Assembly: GCA_015488565.1 (NCBI GenBank)
Contig: WFNQ01000126.1
Span: 1-20,025, forward strand
DNA from: Thiomicrorhabdus sp.
GTDB taxonomy: Bacteria > Pseudomonadota > Gammaproteobacteria > Thiomicrospirales > Thiomicrospiraceae
DNA length: 20,025 bases
Direction: 5' to 3'
How positions within the stretch are numbered: position 1 is the stretch's first letter; every line of letters begins with the position of its first letter. The notes beneath the pieces are model-generated. The model did not search any database and had not been told where the DNA came from. It worked only from the letters and a program-made list of their open reading frames with translations. A program made the translations under genes and the position numbers. Below are positions 15,195 through 20,025 of the stretch, in pieces.

Positions 15195-16216
15195 TGCCTG
15201 AATCAGCGATAGAAGAGATGAAGCCAGAAAAAGAGTTATCTTCTCTAGACAAAGCGGCAATCTTGCTACTTACTTTAGGGCAGGAAACAGCGGCTAAAGT
15301 ATTAAAAGAGCTTAACCCGAGAGAGGTACAGCAGGTCGGTTCGGCGATGACTTCGATTGACAATGTCTCTCATGCCGATATTCATAATGTGATGAAGAGC
15401 TTTTTAGAAGAGTCAGGAGAGGATGCGCTAGGGATTGATCCAAGTGAATATGCGCAAACACTTATGGCAGATGCCTTGGGTGATGGTGGAGGCCATCTAA
15501 TGGATGCCGCCTTGCTGGGCGATCAGGTGAAAGGACTGGAAGCACTTAAGTGGCAACATCCATCTACCATCTCGAATATGTTGCGTAATGAGCACCCTCA
15601 GGTTGTGGCGATTGTGCTTTCTTACTTTGATTCCGATCAGGCGGCGGAAGTGTTAAGAGGTATTCCTGAACGCTTTCAAGCCGAAGTGGTTTACAGAATT
15701 GCAACCTTAACCACGATTCAACCCCGAGCACTGTTTGACTTAAACAGCGTGTTGGTAAATGCGTCCAGTGATGGTGAAGGCGGTAAATTAGCGACCATTG
15801 GTGGCGAAAAACGTGCCGCTGAAATATTGAATTTAGTCGGTGGTGGGGTCGATACCCGAATTCTGGATGATATTGCGACTGAGCATGAAGACGTGAGCAA
15901 GAACATTCAAGATAAAATGTTTGTCTTTGAAGACATTGCGGGTATTGATGATCGAGGGATTCAAACCATTGTGGCCGAAGTACCCAGTGACGTGCTTATT
16001 GTGGCACTTAAAGGGGCAGACAAAGACCTTAAAGAGAAGTTTTTGGGCAATCTATCCAAACGTCAAGCAGACATTATGCGTGATGATTTAGAAACCGGCC
16101 CTCCAGTTAAACTCAGCGCGGTAGAAGAAGCGCAGCGTGATATTATCTTAACGGTAAGACGTTTAGCAGATGAAGATAAAGTGATGATGCCTGGTGGTGG
16201 AGAGGAGTTCTTATAA
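15194..16216 (+). CDS. fliG: Flagellar motor switch protein FliG
   Basis: FliG links the MS-ring to the C-ring and transmits torque from the stator. The 340-residue protein has an N-terminal FliF-binding domain (LDKAAILLLTLGQETAAKVLKEL), a middle domain with the EHPQ motif in RNEHPQVVAIVLSYF, and a C-terminal domain with the charged torque helix (around DLKEKFLGNLSKRQADIMRDDLE). I chose the ATG at 15194, overlapping the fliF stop and preceded by a good GGGGGAGAG site; an open frame extends seven codons further upstream from a GTG inside fliF, but family N-termini favour the ATG. fliH follows with no gap. Confidence 0.95.
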   Translation: MPESAIEEMKPEKELSSLDKAAILLLTLGQETAAKVLKELNPREVQQVGSAMTSIDNVSHADIHNVMKSFLEESGEDALGIDPSEYAQTLMADALGDGGGHLMDAALLGDQVKGLEALKWQHPSTISNMLRNEHPQVVAIVLSYFDSDQAAEVLRGIPERFQAEVVYRIATLTTIQPRALFDLNSVLVNASSDGEGGKLATIGGEKRAAEILNLVGGGVDTRILDDIATEHEDVSKNIQDKMFVFEDIAGIDDRGIQTIVAEVPSDVLIVALKGADKDLKEKFLGNLSKRQADIMRDDLETGPPVKLSAVEEAQRDIILTVRRLADEDKVMMPGGGEEFL

Positions 16217-17008
16217 GTGGTTGACTCAAATGCTGTGAGCGAAAAAACCATTAAAGAGGCGTCAGAAGAGCCTGTTTTGACTCGTCTTCTCCCTACAGAT
16301 GGTCTTGCAACGTCAAAAGTTGAGGCGTGGCAACTCAATCAATTTGAACAGTTTGACTTAAATGAGCCAGATAATGAAGAAACGCCAGAGATTTCTGACG
16401 CGCTTTATCAGCAAGTACAGCAAAGAATAGAGCCAGAATTAAGGCAGCAAGCCGAGCTGTTAAAAAAAGAGGCTTATGATGTCGCTTATAAAAAGGGGTA
16501 TCAAGAGGGCTTTGATGAAGGGGCTGAAAAAGGAAGGGTTGAGGCCAAAGAGCTGGCATTGCAAGCCAGTAATGACGCGTTGTCAATAAAATTGGCTGAG
16601 ATGGATGCCTTATTGCACATGTTAAAACAGCCTTATAAGAAACTTGAAGAACGCGTTTTGGTTGAGCTAACGGAGTTGGCATTGCATGTTGCGTATCAGG
16701 TTACCCAAAAAGAAGTTTCAGTTGATAAAACATGGGTGTTAGAGGCGGTTCAAGAAGCGGTTAATGCATTACCTGATGACAGAAAAGATTTTTTGATTGA
16801 ACTTTCAACTGACGATTTATCACTCTTACAGTCACTTAATAACCCCGTAGTGGCACAGTGGGATTTAAAATTAAACGCCTCCTTGGAGCAAGGTGTTTGC
16901 GTGGTAAAACAAGGCAACTCTTCTGTTTTGAATAGTTGGAAAGCTCGTTTTGACGAACTTTCTAATCAAATTTTGGCTCGAACTTCCTCTTCTCATAACC
17001 CTTCTTAG
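16217..17008 (+). CDS. fliH: Flagellar export regulator FliH
   Basis: FliH is the stator-like partner of the export ATPase FliI; it docks FliI to the C-ring and holds back its activity. The 263-residue protein has an acidic variable N-terminus, a glycine-repeat helix (KKGYQEGFDEGAEKGRVEA, about residues 93-111) typical of FliH, a long coiled-coil, and a C-terminal globular domain (about 140-255). It begins with GTG right after the fliG TAA, with GAGGAG about 10 nt upstream. The sequence is divergent, so the assignment rests on the glycine-repeat pattern plus its place between fliG and fliI. Confidence 0.88.
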   Translation: MVDSNAVSEKTIKEASEEPVLTRLLPTDGLATSKVEAWQLNQFEQFDLNEPDNEETPEISDALYQQVQQRIEPELRQQAELLKKEAYDVAYKKGYQEGFDEGAEKGRVEAKELALQASNDALSIKLAEMDALLHMLKQPYKKLEERVLVELTELALHVAYQVTQKEVSVDKTWVLEAVQEAVNALPDDRKDFLIELSTDDLSLLQSLNNPVVAQWDLKLNASLEQGVCVVKQGNSSVLNSWKARFDELSNQILARTSSSHNPS

Positions 17009-17018
17009 GCGTGCCTGT

Positions 17019-18371
17019 ATGAAAGATGCCTCTTCTTTTAACCAGTTCCTGCTTTCAAATCTTAAAGACTCACGTGAATCCTTAATAAAACCTGCTCCGC
17101 TCAAAATCGCGGGTCGTTTGGTTCGAATGGTGGGTATGACTTTAGAAGTGGTGGGAACCTTTGCGCCCATTGGCTCTCGTTGTCAAATACTCAATGGTAA
17201 AAAAGCCCCCATTGAAGCAGAAGTGGTGGGGTTTCAGGATGACCGACTGTTTTTAATGCCAATCGGAGACACCCATGGTTTATCGCCCAATGCAAAAGTG
17301 CTCCCCGTAGAGGGGGGGGTAAAAATTGGGGTTGGCAAGAAAATGTTGGGTCGAGTCGTGAGTGGTTCTGGACAGCCTTTAGATGGATTGGGAGATATTG
17401 AAATAGATCAGTATGTTTCTTTGGCAGGAGAGCGCATTAATCCATTAAACCGTCATCCTATCAATGAAGTATTAGACGTAGGCATTAAAGCCATTAACGG
17501 CTTGTTAACCATTGGACAAGGGCAACGTGTGGGCTTAATGGCCGGTACGGGGGTGGGAAAAAGTGTTTTGCTGGGCATGATGACCCGTTTTACCAGTGCC
17601 GATGTGGTTGTCGTTGGATTGATTGGCGAGCGTGGCCGAGAGGTAAATGAATTTGTAAAGCACACGCTGGGTGAAGAAGGGTTAAAGCGAGCCGTTGTGG
17701 TGGCGACCCCAGCAGATGATCCACCTCTTATGCGCTTGCATGGAGCAATGCTGGCCACTGCCATTGCAGAGTATTTTAGAGACCAAGGCTTAAATGTACT
17801 GCTGTTAATGGATTCGTTAACTCGCTTTGCACAAGCACAACGGGAGATTGCATTAGCGGTGGGTGAGCCGCCTGCCAGTAAAGGCTACCCACCGTCGGTA
17901 TTTGCTAAATTACCACAACTGGTTGAAAGAGCGGGCAATGGTCGAGAGGGCGCAGGTTCCATTACCGCTATTTATACCGTATTGGCCGAAGGCGATGATC
18001 AATCCGATCCGGTGGTCGATTCGGCGCGTGGCGTATTAGATGGACATATTGTGTTGTCTCGAGAAATTGCAGACGGAGGGCGTTACCCTGCCATTGATAT
18101 AGAATCTTCCGTGAGTCGAGTAATGGTGGACATCGTTTCAAAAGAGCAATTAGAGCAAGCCCGAGCCTTTAAAAAGCTCTATTCCAGCTACCAACAAAAT
18201 AAAGATTTAATTAGCGTGGGCGCTTATCGAAAAGGGGCCGATCCATTAATTGATTTAGCCATTGCCAAACAGGCCGATTTAACAAGTTTTTTATCACAAA
18301 ATATGTCAGATTCCTTTTCAGTGGAAGCCTCGATTTCTGAATTAAATAATACGCTTTCAGCGCCTTCTTAA
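17019..18371 (+). CDS. fliI: Flagellum-specific export ATPase FliI
   Basis: FliI is the F1-beta-like ATPase of the flagellar type III export apparatus. From the ATG at 17019 it has 450 residues: an N-terminal beta-barrel domain (about 25-95), Walker A AGTGVGKS 175-182, a catalytic-glutamate region in GLIGERGREVNEF, Walker B LLLMDS near 260, and a C-terminal helical domain. The open frame extends 23 codons upstream into fliH, but that extension lacks family similarity, and the ATG 10 nt after the fliH stop is preferred. A G8 tract (17312-17319) encodes part of EGGV (residues 98-101), ahead of the Walker A site. fliJ follows after 10 nt. Confidence 0.95.
   Translation: MKDASSFNQFLLSNLKDSRESLIKPAPLKIAGRLVRMVGMTLEVVGTFAPIGSRCQILNGKKAPIEAEVVGFQDDRLFLMPIGDTHGLSPNAKVLPVEGGVKIGVGKKMLGRVVSGSGQPLDGLGDIEIDQYVSLAGERINPLNRHPINEVLDVGIKAINGLLTIGQGQRVGLMAGTGVGKSVLLGMMTRFTSADVVVVGLIGERGREVNEFVKHTLGEEGLKRAVVVATPADDPPLMRLHGAMLATAIAEYFRDQGLNVLLLMDSLTRFAQAQREIALAVGEPPASKGYPPSVFAKLPQLVERAGNGREGAGSITAIYTVLAEGDDQSDPVVDSARGVLDGHIVLSREIADGGRYPAIDIESSVSRVMVDIVSKEQLEQARAFKKLYSSYQQNKDLISVGAYRKGADPLIDLAIAKQADLTSFLSQNMSDSFSVEASISELNNTLSAPS
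17312..17319 (+). repeat. G8 homopolymer inside fliI (candidate slippage tract)
   Basis: Eight G encode the end of Glu, GlyGly and the start of Val at residues 98-101. Loss of one G gives TAA 17320-17322 immediately; gain of one G gives TGA 17399-17401. Either way the protein ends before Walker A. It is shorter than the G10 tracts in flrA and flrC, so slippage is less certain. Confidence 0.55.
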
Positions 18372-18381
18372 GCACAGTCTC

Positions 18382-18831
18382 ATGTTAGCAAGAATTAAGC
18401 GAATGCAAAAATTGGTTGAGTTAGCAGACATTGAACTTAATAAAGCGTCGCAAACACTTAGTGCACTGCAAGAGCAGCATGAGCAAGAAAAGGCGCAATT
18501 AGTCTCTTTAGTGACTTATAGCAAAGAGTATGCAAATCACTCGTTTAATCAAACCATCGTACTTACCCCTATTCAGCTACAAACCCGATATTGTTTTGGT
18601 GATAAATTGCATCAAGCCATTGAGGCACAGACAGAGCAAGTTAAACGCTTAGAAGAGGTGGCGGATAAGGCGCGCGAAGAGTGGCAAGAAAAAAAAGTAA
18701 GAAAAGAGTCTTTATTGGCACTGTTGACAAAATTAAAACAAACGCATCAGGTTGAGATGAATAAACGAGAGCAACGAATGTTAGATGAATTAGCGGCTCA
18801 GAAAGTGATTGCAAACAGAGCCAATAAATAA
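18382..18831 (+). CDS. fliJ: Flagellar export chaperone/stalk protein FliJ
   Basis: FliJ is the small coiled-coil protein that sits in the FliI hexamer and couples it to the export gate. The product has 149 residues and is almost wholly helical and charged, with heptad-like coiled-coils at about 10-50 and 75-140 and no other domain, which is the usual FliJ form and length (about 145-150). It starts 10 nt after fliI. It is the last flagellar gene here: fliK does not follow, and no clear rho-independent terminator for the plus strand is visible after it. The identity depends partly on position. Confidence 0.88.
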   Translation: MLARIKRMQKLVELADIELNKASQTLSALQEQHEQEKAQLVSLVTYSKEYANHSFNQTIVLTPIQLQTRYCFGDKLHQAIEAQTEQVKRLEEVADKAREEWQEKKVRKESLLALLTKLKQTHQVEMNKREQRMLDELAAQKVIANRANK

Positions 18832-18982
18832 CCCACGTTACTTCTTGTATATCGACTCAGCAAGTAGCCAATTTGAAATAATTTCTCAGAGAGATCGATC
18901 CTGAAAACAGGCATATCAAGGCGAAAAACGTGTGTTTAGACCGTTTGATTTACAGGGTCGTTTTCACCACATTGCACCCATT

Positions 18983-19025
18983 AAAAAACCGCCAAGGTTA
19001 CGCATCGTAGATAGGCGTGGCGGTT
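18983..19025 (-). terminator. Rho-independent terminator for the minus-strand RTX gene
   Basis: AACCGCCA (18987-18994) pairs with TGGCGGTT (19018-19025). Read on the minus strand, the stem is followed by TTTTTT (complement of 18983-18988). It lies about 50 nt beyond the stop codon of the RTX gene. On the plus strand no T run follows, so it would be poor for fliJ. The rest of the 18832-19075 gap shows nothing I can name. Confidence 0.7.
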
Positions 19026-19040
19026 ATGTTTATAGAGCGA

Positions 19041-19069
19041 AGCGTATTTAAAATATTTTTAAATACGCT
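19041..19069. repeat. Perfect inverted repeat after the RTX gene
   Basis: AGCGTATTTA (19041-19050) and TAAATACGCT (19060-19069) form perfect 10-bp arms with a 9-nt AT-rich loop, just 7 nt beyond the RTX stop codon. Without a T tail it is not a standard terminator. It may protect the 3' end, assist the hairpin further on, or be a protein-binding palindrome. Confidence 0.5.
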
Positions 19070-19075
19070 AAATGT

Positions 19076-20025
19076 CTATGTGGATAAAGTCCAATTTGCA
19101 GAAATAGACGTATTTATTTGACCTTGTTGTTCCTCTGTTAAGCTAATAACGCCTTGTTCGGATGGTGCAAATGCCGCCATCGCCTCGACTAAAAGATTTA
19201 CATTTTGAGCACTAATCTCCATGCCATCATCAAGTTGTATTTTTTCTAATTGATTATTCGTTGAAGCAAACCAATCAACCACCTTAACGCTGTCATCAGA
19301 GCCTAATACCGACATTTCTAACAAATTTCCCTTTCGAGAAAACCATACGTTTTCAGCCTCAATACCCGCACCCAAAACAAGACGATCAACATCAACACCT
19401 GTTTCGACTAAATCAATATCTTTAATAAAGTCCTGACCCCCTCCAATAGAAAAATGATAAGTATCAGAACCATCGCCACCATTCATAAACTGACTGCCCT
19501 CAACGCTGGTTAAAACATCCTCTTGCGCCGATCCCTCTAGCATCGTTGCTACTGAGCTACTCATCTGAGCTTTGGTGATAACCGTACCATCCTCAAAAAC
19601 TAATTCTTCGATTTGGTTACGTCCGTTCTTAAACCAGTCATTGATTTTAATTGAATCATTACTGCCTAATTCAATGGTCAGTTGTCCAGTTTCATCTGTG
19701 GTAAAACTCACGTCTTTAGGGTCAATACCTGAAAGCTGAATCCGATCAACTTCTCTGGCGTAATAGGAGCTATCATAATCCGTAATAATGTCGTTGCCAT
19801 CGCCTCTGTTGAAGTGGTAGCTGTCATTACCTGCACCACCGTTTAGTACATCATTCCCTGCATTACCTTGTATGTTATCGGCTCGATTACTTCCTGTGAT
19901 AGTGTCATTTTCTTCAGAACCTTTATAAAAAACCTGGCTACTCATTTGAGCATTGGTGACAATACTGCCATCTTCAAACACTAGCTGATCTATTTGGTAA
20001 CGTGAACCTTTAAACCAGTCATTAA
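19076..20025 (-). CDS. C-terminal part of an RTX-type, type I-secreted protein (5' end outside window)
   Basis: The frame stays open to the window edge; the first in-window Met is internal, because codons upstream of it read NDWFKGSRYQIDQLVFED, a repeat-like continuation. Visible are two Ca2+-binding nonapeptide segments (GNAGNDVLNGGAGNDSYHF and MNGGDGSDTYHF, about residues 39-57 and 166-177 counted from the Met at 19981) and a repeated module ending in NDWF...QIEELVFEDGTVIT..AQMSS, with FEDG/LDDG at 2-5, 129-132 and 250-253, so units of about 121-127 residues. This is the haemolysin-type calcium-binding related domain. The C-terminus (EAMAAFAPSEQGVISL...INTSISANWTLST) resembles the tail of large type I secretion substrates. 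It is likely a large adhesin or exoprotein; the activity cannot be told from this end. Confidence 0.85.
   Translation of the reverse strand, partial: NDWFKGSRYQIDQLVFEDGSIVTNAQMSSQVFYKGSEENDTITGSNRADNIQGNAGNDVLNGGAGNDSYHFNRGDGNDIITDYDSSYYAREVDRIQLSGIDPKDVSFTTDETGQLTIELGSNDSIKINDWFKNGRNQIEELVFEDGTVITKAQMSSSVATMLEGSAQEDVLTSVEGSQFMNGGDGSDTYHFSIGGGQDFIKDIDLVETGVDVDRLVLGAGIEAENVWFSRKGNLLEMSVLGSDDSVKVVDWFASTNNQLEKIQLDDGMEISAQNVNLLVEAMAAFAPSEQGVISLTEEQQGQINTSISANWTLST

Noticed and set aside
16950..17018. 23-codon upstream extension of fliI
   Set aside because: It lies inside the end of fliH and does not resemble FliI N-termini; the ATG at 17019 after the fliH stop is the better start.

Overview
The window looks like chromosome of a sulfur-oxidising, flagellated gammaproteobacterium with fairly low GC. 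The Sox thiosulfohydrolase SoxB and the Vibrio/Pseudomonas-type order flrA(fleQ)-flrB(fleS)-flrC(fleR)-fliEFGHIJ suggest the Thiomicrospira/Hydrogenovibrio/Thiomicrorhabdus group. That assignment is inferred from gene content and protein style; no search was run.

Layout. (1) 1-860 has no convincing gene. It holds two diverged direct copies of an intergenic repeat with G-run and C-run blocks, then the likely soxB promoter. (2) soxB (+) converges with a proton-type P-type ATPase (-), and the two share a bidirectional hairpin terminator. (3) The 320-bp gap between the divergent ATPase and ilvB genes carries a third copy of the G-run/C-run module and the ilvB promoter. (4) ilvB-ilvN-ilvC form a tight branched-chain amino acid operon with a strong terminator. 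(5) flrA has its own sigma-70-type promoter and is followed by flrB and flrC, which overlap by 4 bp. (6) A near-perfect sigma-54 (-24/-12) promoter precedes fliE. The run fliE-fliF-fliG-fliH-fliI-fliJ follows, with a MITE-like inverted-repeat element between fliE and fliF. (7) After fliJ, the 3' end of a minus-strand RTX/type I-secreted protein runs off the window.

How the genes fit together. FlrA would start the flagellar hierarchy with sigma-54. The kinase FlrB would phosphorylate FlrC, which would activate the sigma-54 promoter of the fliE operon: MS-ring, rotor/switch and type III export ATPase parts.

The most striking signal is a set of long in-frame G homopolymers inside flagellar genes: G10 in flrA, G10 in flrC (both in the linker between AAA+ and helix-turn-helix domains) and G8 in fliI. 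I worked out by hand that adding or losing one G in any of them gives an early stop that removes the DNA-binding or ATPase part. This has the form of a slipped-strand phase-variation system placed on two successive tiers of the flagellar cascade. Separately, FlrA lacks the usual N-terminal domain and both arginines used by FleQ/FlrA to bind c-di-GMP. Similar G and C runs recur in the intergenic repeats, so homopolymer tracts are a theme of this locus.
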